Virus record (IMG/VR): IMGVR_UViG_3300048091_000418 | Span: 1 to 53,491 of that record | Source of the DNA: a virus | Strand: one strand, 5' to 3' | DNA length: 53,491 nucleotides | Shown here: positions 14,743 through 21,552 of the stretch, piece after piece | Position numbering within the stretch: the stretch's first letter is position 1 | Layout: the number at the start of each line of letters is the position of its first letter | Notes under the pieces: generated by a model | What the model saw: only the letters and a program-made list of their open reading frames with translations | What the model was told of the DNA's origin: nothing | Databases searched by the model: none | Translations under genes and position numbers: made by a program

Positions 14743-15158
14743 CTTTGCTCAAGACGGTCCTGCTCTTCCTGGAGCGCAACGGCCTTGGCCGCGTGAGGCC
14801 GTAGAAGTTCGAGGGCAATATCCTTCAGCGCCGTCTTGGAGCCGAGCAGGTAGATGGCCATGTCCATCATCAGGCTAGATGTGCTGTAACCCAGGGCGGC
14901 GATCACCAGCTGGCCGAGTACATCTTTCTTGTCTTCACCGTCGATCTGGCGCTGGTTCACATGGTCCTGAACAGCCTTGTGAAGCTCGGCTTGGGTCACT
15001 TCACCGCGATTTGTGCGGATACCCCAGCTGACGACGAAGCCTCGCATCAGGTTTTCAGCGTTTGCTTCGAGCCATTGAATCTCCGCCAGGTCGTCTTCGT
15101 TCACCGGAGGCGGCAGAAGGTCGTCGTATTGAATTTGAGCCTTGCGTAGTGCTGACAT
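14730..15158 (-). CDS. Phage protein at the head of the recombination operon
   Basis: 142-aa acidic helical protein. I start at MSALRKAQIQYDDLLPPP (15156-15158) because CTGGAGGCGACC precedes it; the longer frame has no such site. Distinct stretches are EIQWLEANAENLMRGFVVSWGI and VLGQLVIAALGYSTSSLMMDMAIYLLGSK. It ends EEQDRLEQRCGF. I cannot name the family. It precedes the RecT/exonuclease group in the same direction. Confidence 0.6.
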   Translation of the reverse strand: MSALRKAQIQYDDLLPPPVNEDDLAEIQWLEANAENLMRGFVVSWGIRTNRGEVTQAELHKAVQDHVNQRQIDGEDKKDVLGQLVIAALGYSTSSLMMDMAIYLLGSKTALKDIALELLRPHAAKAVALQEEQDRLEQRCGF

Positions 15159-15275
15159 GGTCGCCTCCAGAGTGGCGGGTGTTGATCCAACAAAACTCGG
15201 CTGCACTCATCCGTTCCGCTGGTTGCCGTTGGGCGCGGAGGAGAGTGCATTCGGCTTGTGTTATTAGAGATAGGA

Positions 15276-15304
15276 GGAAAAAGAGAAAGGCCGCTTACGG
15301 CGGC
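15276..15304 (-). terminator. Leftward intrinsic terminator
   Basis: Read on the minus strand, a GC stem GCCGC/GCGGC with a 5-base loop (15290-15304) is followed by TTTCTCTTTTT. It lies just after the secreted-protein gene at 15360 and before the recombination operon. Leftward transcripts would have to read through it, which suggests antitermination or a second promoter downstream. Confidence 0.6.
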
Positions 15305-15359
15305 AAGTCGCTCATTTTCGAGAAGTCGGGATGCGAGAAATCAGAGCGATTGCTGGTAA

Positions 15360-15830
15360 CTAGCAGTTGTTGAACAAGCCGCAGAAGAAATTTCTCACTC
15401 CTTCCACAACGTCCCCACCCACACTGCCAACTCCTTTGACAATCGCCACTGATGCGCCTGCCGCGATGTCTAATGCGAGCACGCCAGCCCCAGCGAGATC
15501 TCCCCTTCCCACAGCATTGCCGAGATTGGCGAGCTGTTCAGGTGAAGCACTAACAGTCATCTCTTCGACGACATCTATCGGGGCTTTGCAGGTGTCTTTG
15601 TCGTAGTCGGTGACTGTGACATTTGTGGTGTCAACCTGGCGATATCGCTGTGAGACAATAAGCCGTGCTGCCTCCCGCCCAGGATCAATATCTCCATACT
15701 TAAAACGAGCATGGATCGATTCGGTTCTAGCTGGAGAAGAACGATCAACACAGAAGTCATGTTCCCCGCCGGCCCAAGTGTTCGCACTCACAAAAAACAA
15801 CAGACAAGCAATAGTTTTTTCCCATTTCAT
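15360..15830 (-). CDS. Secreted protein of unknown function, first gene after pL
   Basis: 156-aa protein with a standard signal peptide (MKWEKTIACLLFFVSANTWA) and a likely cut after Ala20. The mature part has four Cys, the last two in FFCGLFNNC at the very end, so disulphides are likely in the periplasm. A Gly/Ala-rich stretch (GRGDLAGAGVLALDIAAGASVAIVKGVGSVGG) could insert into a membrane. GAGGATCGCGCG precedes the ATG. I do not recognise the family. It lies between the immunity region and the recombination genes, a place where lambdoid phages carry cell-envelope or exclusion genes. Confidence 0.6.
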   Translation of the reverse strand: MKWEKTIACLLFFVSANTWAGGEHDFCVDRSSPARTESIHARFKYGDIDPGREAARLIVSQRYRQVDTTNVTVTDYDKDTCKAPIDVVEEMTVSASPEQLANLGNAVGRGDLAGAGVLALDIAAGASVAIVKGVGSVGGDVVEGVRNFFCGLFNNC

Positions 15831-16300
15831 CGCGCGATCCTCTCAATTTCAGGAAGTATGAGAAGCGTCGTGATTAGCAAAGGAGAGCTACTGCTGTACT
15901 GCAACTCTTGTTTGGCAATCCAACCAGCTCATTGATAAAGATAGCCTCTCCTGAACCGGCATTCGGTCGTTTTCCCAATGCACCCGTCACCAGGTGCATC
16001 AGTGAAAAATTCCGTGTTTCTCCGCACCTGCTTACCAGGTCATTCACTCAGTTCGGTTAACACCTCGTCCGCCGTCGCAGTGGGCTGCGCGTGGGCAGGC
16101 TTTCGGGCCTGTCGGATCGCCGGTCGCCGGTAGAGGCAAGTGCGGTTTTTATTCATCGGTTTACTGACCTCCCACCGATGGAGCCGGGAGTGACCTAACC
16201 GGACTGGCCGGGTAGTCGTTCATGGCGCTGGTTGTTAAAGAGCGGCGGGTCTGTTGAGGCCCTTCGCTGCCGGTCCCTGTTTGGGTGCTCGGTGGCGATG
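15831..16300. other. Long leader between pL and the first leftward gene
   Basis: About 470 bases without a convincing gene. It contains short dyads: ATGCACC/GGTGCAT near 15977-15998, ACCTG/CAGGT near 16026-16040, CAGGC/GCCTG near 16096-16111. The block GCACC...ACCAGGT...CA is repeated imperfectly about 50 bases apart. It is the untranslated leader of the leftward transcript if the promoter at 16307-16335 is right, and could hold antitermination signals or a small RNA. Confidence 0.4.
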
Positions 16301-16306
16301 GAGTGA

Positions 16307-16335
16307 AATTTAGCTGCAAGCTAAAGCGGCGTCAA
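16307..16335 (-). promoter_or_regulatory. Leftward early promoter (pL-like)
   Basis: On the minus strand TTGACG (16330-16335) and TAAATT (16307-16312) are spaced exactly 17 bases. The -10 overlaps one CI-type operator (16309-16325) and the -35 touches a second (16334-16350). Transcription would run leftward into the secreted-protein and recombination genes. The same GC-TAAATT -10/operator overlap is seen at the rightward promoter. Confidence 0.7.
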
Positions 16336-16350
16336 TAGCTTGAAGCTAAA
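16309..16350. promoter_or_regulatory. Left operators OL1 and OL2
   Basis: Two 17-bp dyads of the form TTTAGC-N5-GCTAAA: a perfect one at 16309-16325 (TTTAGCTGCAAGCTAAA) and AATAGCTTGAAGCTAAA at 16334-16350, 25 bases apart start to start. The same sequence recurs between cI and cro, so CI and/or Cro should bind both places. They cover the -10 and -35 of the leftward promoter. Confidence 0.75.
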
Positions 16351-16415
16351 TTATTTTCGCTGGACGATAAAAGCACTGAGAGCTGAGGCTGCCGAAAGCA
16401 ATCCTTTACCTGCGA

Positions 16416-16432
16416 TTTAGCATTGAGCTATG
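16416..16432. promoter_or_regulatory. Left operator OL3
   Basis: TTTAGC-ATTGA-GCTATG: one perfect half site and one 4/6 half site with the standard 5-base spacer. It lies 66 bases from OL2 and 14 bases before the LexA-like boxes of the rightward DUF1654 gene, so repressor bound here could also touch that promoter. Confidence 0.6.
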
Positions 16433-16445
16433 CTTCGCAAATAAA

Positions 16446-16478
16446 CTGTATTGATATACAGCATGTATGGATATACAG
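16446..16478 (+). promoter_or_regulatory. Tandem LexA-like (SOS) boxes
   Basis: CTGTATTGATATACAG (16446-16461) fits the CTGT-N8-ACAG SOS-box rule perfectly. A second, ATGTATGGATATACAG (16463-16478), keeps the right half and 3/4 of the left. They end 17 bases before the ATG of the DUF1654 gene and would cover its promoter, so LexA should repress that gene until DNA damage. Confidence 0.7.
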
Positions 16479-16495
16479 CATCCAAGGAGTAGTCC

Positions 16496-16816
16496 ATGGC
16501 AAAGCCGCAGAAGCAAAAACAAGAGGTCAAGGTTGCAATGTCTGGGATAGAGCGCTTGAGCCTGCGTGTATCCTCGATGATCAATCACCCGATCGCCCAG
16601 GATCAGCGCTGGGTGACGATCCATCGCCTGGACACAGATGGCGACCGGGAGTGGGAAGAGGTGATGGGGCTGCTGTCCGAAACGGACGGGATTGAAATGA
16701 CATTCAACGACGAGGATGAGTCAGTGACCTTGAGGTGGGAGGCGTCCTCCGAGGAAGATCCACGGGTAGAGGTACACGATGAATTCATGGCAGTAGAGGA
16801 GCCGGCACCTTTCTAA
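16496..16816 (+). CDS. DUF1654 protein
   Basis: 106-aa protein with the DUF1654 pattern: MSGIERLSLRVSSMINHPIAQDQRWVTIHRLDTDGDREWEEVMGLLSETDGIEMT. A short basic lead (MAKPQKQKQEVKV) precedes it and an acidic tail (ASSEEDPRVEVHDEFMAVEEP) follows. The family is largely confined to Pseudomonas and its phages; its biochemical role is not known to me. It stands alone on the plus strand between left operators and a terminator. CCAAGGAGTAGTCC gives a good ribosome site. The two LexA-like boxes just upstream make DNA damage the likely signal. Confidence 0.8.
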   Translation: MAKPQKQKQEVKVAMSGIERLSLRVSSMINHPIAQDQRWVTIHRLDTDGDREWEEVMGLLSETDGIEMTFNDEDESVTLRWEASSEEDPRVEVHDEFMAVEEPAPF

Positions 16817-16823
16817 CAGTCAC

Positions 16824-16847
16824 GAAAAAGCCCGCACGCGGCGGGCT
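16824..16847 (-). terminator. Terminator between DUF1654 gene and CI operon
   Basis: Stem AGCCCGC/GCGGGCT (16829-16847) with loop ACGCG. Read on the minus strand a run of five T follows, so it best stops leftward transcription from the CI operon; it could act both ways. Confidence 0.7.
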
Positions 16848-16861
16848 CAAATTGAAAGCAA

Positions 16862-17053
16862 TCAGCGGGGATGAAGCTGCCTGTGCGACTTATTCAGGAC
16901 AACGTGTGCTTCTGAAATGGTTCCATCTACAGGGAGTCGCATGGCAACGATGCGGCCGATGATCCGGTGGACGGTCATGGCGCGGTGATGGGTTGGCGTG
17001 CGCATAAGGTCTTTGGCGCGCCGGATTGTTGTGGCGATTTGTTGCTTGGTCAT
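16862..17053 (-). CDS. Small basic protein at the end of the CI operon
   Basis: 63-aa basic protein MTKQQIATTIRRAKDLMRTP... with many Arg/His (HHRAMTVHRIIGRIVAMRLP). GGAGATCATC precedes the ATG. It is the last frame before the leftward terminator and about 100 bases after the P63C gene. It might contact nucleic acid through its charge; I know no relative, and coding status is moderate. Confidence 0.5.
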   Translation of the reverse strand: MTKQQIATTIRRAKDLMRTPTHHRAMTVHRIIGRIVAMRLPVDGTISEAHVVLNKSHRQLHPR

Positions 17054-17157
17054 GATGATCTCCGGGCCGCAGGAAGAGAGTGGCCCGTTGAGATAATGTC
17101 GTCACGACAACAGGGGCGGGCGGAAATACAAAGCCCGGCGCTGGGCCTGACTGGATA

Positions 17158-18150
17158 TCACTGCTTGAAAAGATCGGGCTGATCGCCAAATAGACGCTCA
17201 ACAAAATCCTCATATTCCTGCTGGGTTCTGGAGATTCGCGCAATGCCCAATAATTGTCCGAGCTGTTGACGAAGTGCTTTTACGCCCACATCAGATAGAA
17301 ATTGGTGGAGTTTCTTGTGTCGCTCCTCACTTTTTGCTCGTTGCGCTTGAGTCAATTCGAGAACCCTTCCGCTACTCTTTGCTAGCGGTCGATATACGTG
17401 ATCGATTGTTAGATGCATAAATTTCCAAGGCTTGTTGCGCTCCGGCCTCGGAAGTTCATACAAGCGATACCATTCTGAATAAAGCTGGTCTGGAAACTCC
17501 TTCTCGTATTCGCGAGCCTCCTCGCGAACAAAGAATTTGAACGCGGCAACAACCTCGTCTCGGGTCGCATCATACCCGGACAGCGCATACACAAGTCCGG
17601 TAATCCCAGCTTTAGCAGAGGCATTCAGGATAACGTGAGCTTGCTTGGCCACATTCGCCTGGGATGGCAGAAGCTTGCCATCGCTTTCCGCTGCGACAAC
17701 CACTTTGCAGATATCAATGAGGATTGTTACGTCATAACCATTGAGATGCTGTGGCGGCTGGCTGTGGCCCACGGTAGGGCCCTGAAAAATTAGGGGTTTA
17801 TCGAGTTTTTCTCGAAGTTCTGGCCCCACGTATTCAGAGATCGTTTTGCCATTCATGAACCGCGGTAGACGGCTACCACCCTCACCTAAACCTAGGGTCT
17901 GAGCCATTCCCCGCTGGCTTATGACGGCGGTCTTCCGATCATCATTTAGTACGTAGCACTCCACTGATAATCCGAAGTCTTTCTCAAAGTTGCCCTTGTG
18001 TGTAGCCTTGAGCTCCGGAGCAGCTCGCGATTTTGTTGATTTCTTGGCAGGCAGCGCCGGCCTTGCTTCCGGCTCGGGCGACGATGGTTGGATTGTCAAC
18101 TGCAAGTCAGGATGATCTGTCGTGACTGAGTCCTTCTTTTTTTGAGCCAT
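17158..18150 (-). CDS. P63C-domain protein
   Basis: 330-aa protein. The N-terminal 45 residues are a low-complexity basic/proline tail. The body begins with a strand-rich block (ECYVLNDDRKTAVISQRGMAQTLGLGEGGSRLPRF). The C-terminal half matches the P63C domain pattern (YELPRPERNKPWKFMHLTIDHVYRPLA then KLHQFLSDVGVKALRQQLGQLLGIARIS). The domain is named from a Bacteroides plasmid protein and occurs in phages and mobile DNA; its activity is not established as far as I know. It lies downstream of cI in the same direction, a position used for genes expressed in the lysogen such as lambda rexAB, so a role in excluding other phages is a fair but untested idea. Confidence 0.8.
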   Translation of the reverse strand: MAQKKKDSVTTDHPDLQLTIQPSSPEPEARPALPAKKSTKSRAAPELKATHKGNFEKDFGLSVECYVLNDDRKTAVISQRGMAQTLGLGEGGSRLPRFMNGKTISEYVGPELREKLDKPLIFQGPTVGHSQPPQHLNGYDVTILIDICKVVVAAESDGKLLPSQANVAKQAHVILNASAKAGITGLVYALSGYDATRDEVVAAFKFFVREEAREYEKEFPDQLYSEWYRLYELPRPERNKPWKFMHLTIDHVYRPLAKSSGRVLELTQAQRAKSEERHKKLHQFLSDVGVKALRQQLGQLLGIARISRTQQEYEDFVERLFGDQPDLFKQ

Positions 18151-18220
18151 AGATACTCCATTATTCTCTTAAAATGCTGCTCATAAGTGGTCGAACTGTG
18201 CCAAACATCGCCTTAACGCC

Positions 18221-18460
18221 TCACTCAACCTTCCCCCGCACAATCCTTCCCACCTTCACCTCTTCCGCATACCCAGCCAGCTTGTCCTCCGTCTCCTGAA
18301 AGGCCAGTGCGATCTTCATCAGATCATTGGCGCCTTGCACATCTCCTGCAGCCAGAAGGCGCTTGGCGAAGCCGAACAGATCAACGCCCGACCACTTGAG
18401 CAGGGCGGCTGCCTCTTTCAGGTCGCGGCGTAGCTCTTGGTTGGGTTTGGTGAGGGGCAT
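18221..18460 (-). CDS. Small helical protein co-transcribed with cI
   Basis: 79-aa helical protein MPLTKPNQELRRDLKEAAAL... followed by KWSGVDLFGFAKRLLAAGDVQGANDLMKIALAFQETEDKLAGY. Its ATG is at the end of cI with essentially no gap, so it should be made in the lysogen together with CI. Unknown function; commonly seen next to repressors in Pseudomonas phages, from memory. Confidence 0.65.
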   Translation of the reverse strand: MPLTKPNQELRRDLKEAAALLKWSGVDLFGFAKRLLAAGDVQGANDLMKIALAFQETEDKLAGYAEEVKVGRIVRGKVE

Positions 18461-18462
18461 GG

Positions 18463-19302
18463 TTACGCTTTCCGCGCATTCCAGATCAGCAGCACCTTCG
18501 CATGGATCGTCACGTCATCGATCCGCGCAGTCTGGTTCTCGTAGTGCTGGTTGTCCGAGATCAGTCGATAGTGATCTTCATCCAGGCGCATCATCCGCTT
18601 GATGTACAAATCTTGGTGCCAGGTCATCACATAGATTCCTTCACCTATGAAATCCTTCACACCACGATCAACGATTACCAAATCCTTGTCGTTGATCGTG
18701 CCCTCCATTGACTGTCCCCAACCAGTAATCATCGCGAGAGCCGCGGTTGAGGTGTAGGTCACGCCTTTCTCGCGCAGCAACTCTTCCCGCACAACCAGAT
18801 TGCGTACTGCCTCGTTGTATTCGGGAGGGAGCTGGCCGTCACCCATTGCAGCGCGAATGTCGTACTGAGGGATCAGGATCTCATCCTGTTTTGGCCGAAG
18901 GCTTGCCAAGTTGGCTGGTAGAACCTCGGGAGCGTCTGTCGGTGGCTCTTCAGCAGCAGCCACAATTCGATCGCGAGTCTCGCTCGAAAGCCCTTTTACT
19001 TTTGCCAGCATCAGCTTTACCTGATCAGCCGCCGACACTCCGGATTTGGCCGCGGCTTGTTCTGCTGTCTGCACATTGCTTGCGGTCTCATCAAGTGGAA
19101 TTGAATCAAACCACCCCCTAGACAACCCCTCGACACTCTCAATCCTGCGAGCGACGTCATCTCCAAGATTCTTTGCTGTCTTGTCAGAAAGGATTTGGCT
19201 CAGGTGTGCAGGAGCCATGCCCCAGCGCTCGGCGCAGGAGCCTTTTCTTTGGCCACCAATCAGCTTGACCAGGTTGCGCTTGCGAATCTCGTAAATATCC
19301 AT
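18463..19302 (-). CDS. cI: CI-like phage repressor with S24 peptidase domain
   Basis: 279-aa repressor. Residues 5-60 form a helix-turn-helix domain (recognition region about 21-41, ERWGMAPAHLSQILSDK), then a linker. The LexA-type autopeptidase domain spans about 140-279, with Ser198 in GWGQSMEGTI and Lys235 in LYIKRMMR. A cleavage region around AAMGDG (151-156) sits where A-G or C-G is usual; here it reads M-G. RecA-stimulated self-cleavage should trigger induction. I start at 19302 (MDIYEIRKRN) because the upstream extension would run through the operators. A promoter TTGCGC-16-TAAACA on the minus strand would give a very short leader. Confidence 0.93.
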   Translation of the reverse strand: MDIYEIRKRNLVKLIGGQRKGSCAERWGMAPAHLSQILSDKTAKNLGDDVARRIESVEGLSRGWFDSIPLDETASNVQTAEQAAAKSGVSAADQVKLMLAKVKGLSSETRDRIVAAAEEPPTDAPEVLPANLASLRPKQDEILIPQYDIRAAMGDGQLPPEYNEAVRNLVVREELLREKGVTYTSTAALAMITGWGQSMEGTINDKDLVIVDRGVKDFIGEGIYVMTWHQDLYIKRMMRLDEDHYRLISDNQHYENQTARIDDVTIHAKVLLIWNARKA

Positions 19303-19321
19303 GGCTGCAAGAATGCCAGTG

Positions 19322-19387
19322 TTTAGCTCTCTGCTAAATGTGCGCAAAGCTAAATTCTCCTTGCTTGAAAATTAGCCATAAGCTAAA
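19322..19387. promoter_or_regulatory. Right operators OR (three sites)
   Basis: Three sites of the same 17-bp form as the left cluster: TTTAGCTCTCTGCTAAA at 19322-19338 (perfect arms), a degenerate ATGTGCGCAAAGCTAAA at 19338-19354 (one good half), and ATTAGCCATAAGCTAAA at 19371-19387. They lie between the divergent cI and cro starts. The last covers the spacer and -10 of the rightward promoter and the first covers the cI promoter. Confidence 0.75.
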
Positions 19388-19389
19388 TT
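19361..19389 (+). promoter_or_regulatory. Rightward early promoter (pR-like)
   Basis: TTGCTT (19361-19366) and TAAATT (19384-19389), 17 bases apart. The -10 is formed by the last part of the operator at 19371-19387, the same arrangement as at the leftward promoter. It would drive cro and the rightward operon. Confidence 0.6.
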
Positions 19390-19415
19390 TCTCAATATGT
19401 GTAAGGAGAACCCTC

Positions 19416-19652
19416 ATGAATGATCACCTCCGTGATTGGCTGGGCAGGGCCGCAAATGAGCGGCGGCAGGAAATAGCTATCGCTGCAAACACAACTGTCG
19501 GCCACCTTTGGCAGCTCGCAGGCGGTCATCGCAAAGCATCTGCCGAGCTGGCCGAGCGACTTCAAGACGCTTCGAGTGGCGAAATTACGATCGCCGGCCT
19601 ACGCCCTGACCTCATCCCGTTTGCCCGCAAGGCGCTCAAGGGCGCCGCCTAA
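19416..19652 (+). CDS. cro: Cro/YdaS-type transcription regulator
   Basis: 78-aa protein MNDHLRDWLGRAANERRQEI... with a compact helix-turn-helix (EIAIAANTTVGHLWQLAGGHRKASAELAERLQDAS). It is divergent from cI and follows pR with GTAAGGAGAACCCTC before the ATG. YdaS/Cro-like proteins take the first rightward position in many lambdoid phages and repress cI and early transcription. The first 26 residues of the longer open frame come from operator DNA and are excluded. Confidence 0.85.
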   Translation: MNDHLRDWLGRAANERRQEIAIAANTTVGHLWQLAGGHRKASAELAERLQDASSGEITIAGLRPDLIPFARKALKGAA

Positions 19653-19683
19653 CCCCTTCATCAGCCACAAAGGAAAGCCAAGC

Positions 19684-19884
19684 ATGTACATGGACCCCAA
19701 TCAGAAGCGCGCCATCCCGGTGAAGGTTCGTTTCGAACCTGTGCTGGATCGGATCCTACGCAAAGCCGCGAGCAAGACTCGCATGCAGCACGCGACCTAT
19801 CTCTACGAAATCATCGAGTGGGCCGTCGCCAACGGCGTGATCGAAGAGCTGATGCAGGACAAGCAAGAAGATATCGCGGGCTGA
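19684..19884 (+). CDS. Small ribbon-helix-helix-like protein 1
   Basis: 66-aa protein. The strand IPVKVRFEPVLDR is followed by helices ILRKAASKTRMQHATYLYEI and EWAVANGVIEELM, the Arc/MetJ-like ribbon-helix-helix order. AAAGGAAAGCC lies upstream. It is the first of four short genes of this appearance between cro and the Rha gene, closely spaced on one transcript. Likely a dimeric DNA binder; the target is unknown. Confidence 0.65.
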   Translation: MYMDPNQKRAIPVKVRFEPVLDRILRKAASKTRMQHATYLYEIIEWAVANGVIEELMQDKQEDIAG

Positions 19885-19903
19885 AGGCCCTTTGGAGGCC
19901 CAA

Positions 19904-20116
19904 ATGACCGTAGAGCTTGAACGTCTGCCGCCTGATACGCGACAGCAAGTAGAGGGGTTGATGCGCGGGAACGGTTGGACCTTCGACCGCGCCATCAATG
20001 AAATGATCGAGGCGTCCATTGCCAGTGGCGCGCTTTCCGAAGTCGGGAAGAGAAAGGCGAAGGTCTTGCAGTTGGTGCCCCCAATTAGGCCCTCCGTGAG
20101 GGACTCTTCGGGGTAG
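19904..20116 (+). CDS. Small ribbon-helix-helix-like protein 2
   Basis: 70-aa protein MTVELERLPPDTRQQVEGLM... with helix-turn GWTFDRAINEMIEASIASGAL and a basic tail (GKRKAKVLQLVPP). GGAGG sits 5 bases from the ATG. Shares general layout (short strand, two helices) with the neighbouring three, but little direct identity. Function unknown. Confidence 0.6.
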   Translation: MTVELERLPPDTRQQVEGLMRGNGWTFDRAINEMIEASIASGALSEVGKRKAKVLQLVPPIRPSVRDSSG

Positions 20117-20177
20117 GGCAGAGGCCCTCTTTTCATCCAGAACAACCAGTCACCGTAGAACGGCAGGGGAACACCCG

Positions 20178-20384
20178 ATGGCCTATGACGATAAAGCCCA
20201 CCGCCACGACCATCAGGTCAAGGTTCGTCTGGATGACGAAGATTTTCATGAGCTCAAGGATTACGCCCATGAGTTGAAGGCGCAACACAGCGTGCTGGCC
20301 CGCGAAATCATCCTCGCCGCGCTGGCATTCAAAAAAGAGCACGGCTACCTGCCACTGATCAACGAGAAGAAGGCCAGGGCCTGA
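20178..20384 (+). CDS. Small ribbon-helix-helix-like protein 3
   Basis: 68-aa protein MAYDDKAHRHDHQVKVRLDD... The strand QVKVRLDDEDF is followed by helix HELKDYAHELKAQHSVLAREIILAALAFKKEHG, a clear ribbon-helix-helix pattern with a basic strand for the DNA groove. It lies in the cro operon, and AGGGGAAC precedes the ATG. Likely a transcription regulator; the target is unknown. Confidence 0.65.
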   Translation: MAYDDKAHRHDHQVKVRLDDEDFHELKDYAHELKAQHSVLAREIILAALAFKKEHGYLPLINEKKARA

Positions 20385-20403
20385 ATAGGTCATGGGAGGG
20401 CCA

Positions 20404-20619
20404 ATGCCAGTACTAATCGACGCAACAACGCAACAGGTGTTTGAGGTGGCGCAGTTCAGGAAGAGCGACTTCGAGGATCTGGAGGCTTGGGCTGAAGAGA
20501 TGGGCATCAGTACTGATGCGCTGGCCTCGCAGATCGTAGGCAGGGCGAGTCGATTTCTCCTGCAGCGCCGAGTGACGAACGCAGGCAGCAACGTGGTTCC
20601 GTTCAGGCTACTGAGGTGA
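20404..20619 (+). CDS. Small ribbon-helix-helix-like protein 4
   Basis: 71-aa protein MPVLIDATTQQVFEVAQFRK..., with a strand then helices DFEDLEAWAEEMGISTDALASQIVGRASRFLLQRR. GGGAGGGCCA is right before the ATG. Fourth small member of the run; a terminator-like hairpin follows at 20693. Function unknown. Confidence 0.6.
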   Translation: MPVLIDATTQQVFEVAQFRKSDFEDLEAWAEEMGISTDALASQIVGRASRFLLQRRVTNAGSNVVPFRLLR

Positions 20620-20692
20620 TGTGCCGGTCCCTAATTAGGGAGTGGCAGCAAAGGGTCTCTGGAAAGGGACTGAATTCAAACAGGCACAAAAA

Positions 20693-20712
20693 AACCGCCA
20701 GGCCCGGCGGTT
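20693..20712. terminator. Terminator-like hairpin before the Rha gene
   Basis: AACCGCC/GGCGGTT stem with a 6-base loop. The T-run is strong only on the minus strand; on the plus strand CATTT follows. It could act like tR1, limiting rightward transcription before the replication genes unless antiterminated, or block opposing transcription. Confidence 0.5.
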
Positions 20713-20739
20713 CATTTGCAAAACTAGAGAGGCCCGATT

Positions 20740-21552
20740 ATGCATACCCAAATACCAATCGGCAATACCCCGAACCATGTCGCGACACGTTTTCGCGATT
20801 CTGAAAACGTGTCGCGTACCACGATGTCCTCTCGCGAGATCGCTGATCTGGTTGGTTCTCGCCATGACAAGGTCAAGCAGTCCATCGAGCGTTTGGCTGC
20901 TCGCACCGACAACAATGGAAAGGCTGTGATCGCTCTTCCCCCAATGGGGGAATACCTCGATAGCCTCGGCAGGAAGGCGTCCGAGTACATGATCTGCAAG
21001 CGCGACAGCTTCGTCGTGGTCGCCCAGCTCAGCCCTGAGTTTACTGCGGCACTTGTGGATCGCTGGCAGGAGCTGGAAGGGCAAATCGCTCAGCCCCGTG
21101 AACTCTCCCGCATGGACCTGATCCAGTTAGCCTTCGAAGCTGAGCAGGCGCGCCTGCAACTGACCATTCAAGTCGAAGCCCAGGCCACCAAAATTCATTC
21201 CTTGGAAAACCTGTTCAAGGAAGGCATGACCCACACCCAATTCTGCAAGGGCCTCAATGGGGTCAACGTCATGCAGGTGGGCAAGTACCTCGAAGGGCGC
21301 AACTGGCTGTTCAACGAAAGCAAATCTGGCCTGCGCTTCCGTGTGGCGTCTTATGCCCGCGATAAGTACATGACCGAACACCAGCACGAAGTCACCCCGC
21401 ATGGTCGCGAGCCATTCGTTTCCTTCACTCCCGTTCTGCTCAAGAAGGGCGCTGTGCGCCTGTACGACCTGTACCTGGCCGGCGAGCTGCCAATGAAGAA
21501 GGGCTGGGACGGCCTGTACACCCACGACAAAGCCCTGCGAGGTGCCGCGTGA
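20740..21552 (+). CDS. Rha/KilAC-type phage regulatory protein (antirepressor)
   Basis: 270-aa protein. Residues 29-110 match the Rha family (MSSREIADLVGSRHDKVKQSI... then SEYMICKRDSFVVVAQLS). About 150-270 match the KilAC domain (FKEGMTHTQFCKGLNGVNVMQVGKYLEGRNWLF...KDKYMTEHQ-like and PVLLKKGAVRLYDLYLAG). Such proteins act as antirepressors or regulate phage growth. GAGAGGCCCGATT precedes the ATG at 20740. The first 28 codons contain a 14-bp inverted repeat (20781-20816) and a TGTCGCGACA site that recurs upstream of the Acb2-like gene. The conserved domain begins at the ATG 20824, so the lead may be regulatory. Confidence 0.88.
   Translation: MHTQIPIGNTPNHVATRFRDSENVSRTTMSSREIADLVGSRHDKVKQSIERLAARTDNNGKAVIALPPMGEYLDSLGRKASEYMICKRDSFVVVAQLSPEFTAALVDRWQELEGQIAQPRELSRMDLIQLAFEAEQARLQLTIQVEAQATKIHSLENLFKEGMTHTQFCKGLNGVNVMQVGKYLEGRNWLFNESKSGLRFRVASYARDKYMTEHQHEVTPHGREPFVSFTPVLLKKGAVRLYDLYLAGELPMKKGWDGLYTHDKALRGAA
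20778..20819. promoter_or_regulatory. TGTCGCGACA site pair and 14-bp dyad in the Rha gene
   Basis: TGTCGCGACA (20778-20787) and TGTCGCGTAC (20810-20819) start 32 bases apart. The inner arms CGCGACACGTTTTC and GAAAACGTGTCGCG (20781-20816, 8-base loop) form a perfect 14-bp inverted repeat. The same site pair, also 32 bases apart, occurs at 26486-26527. Likely a binding site for a dimeric regulator, possibly Rha itself. Confidence 0.55.
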
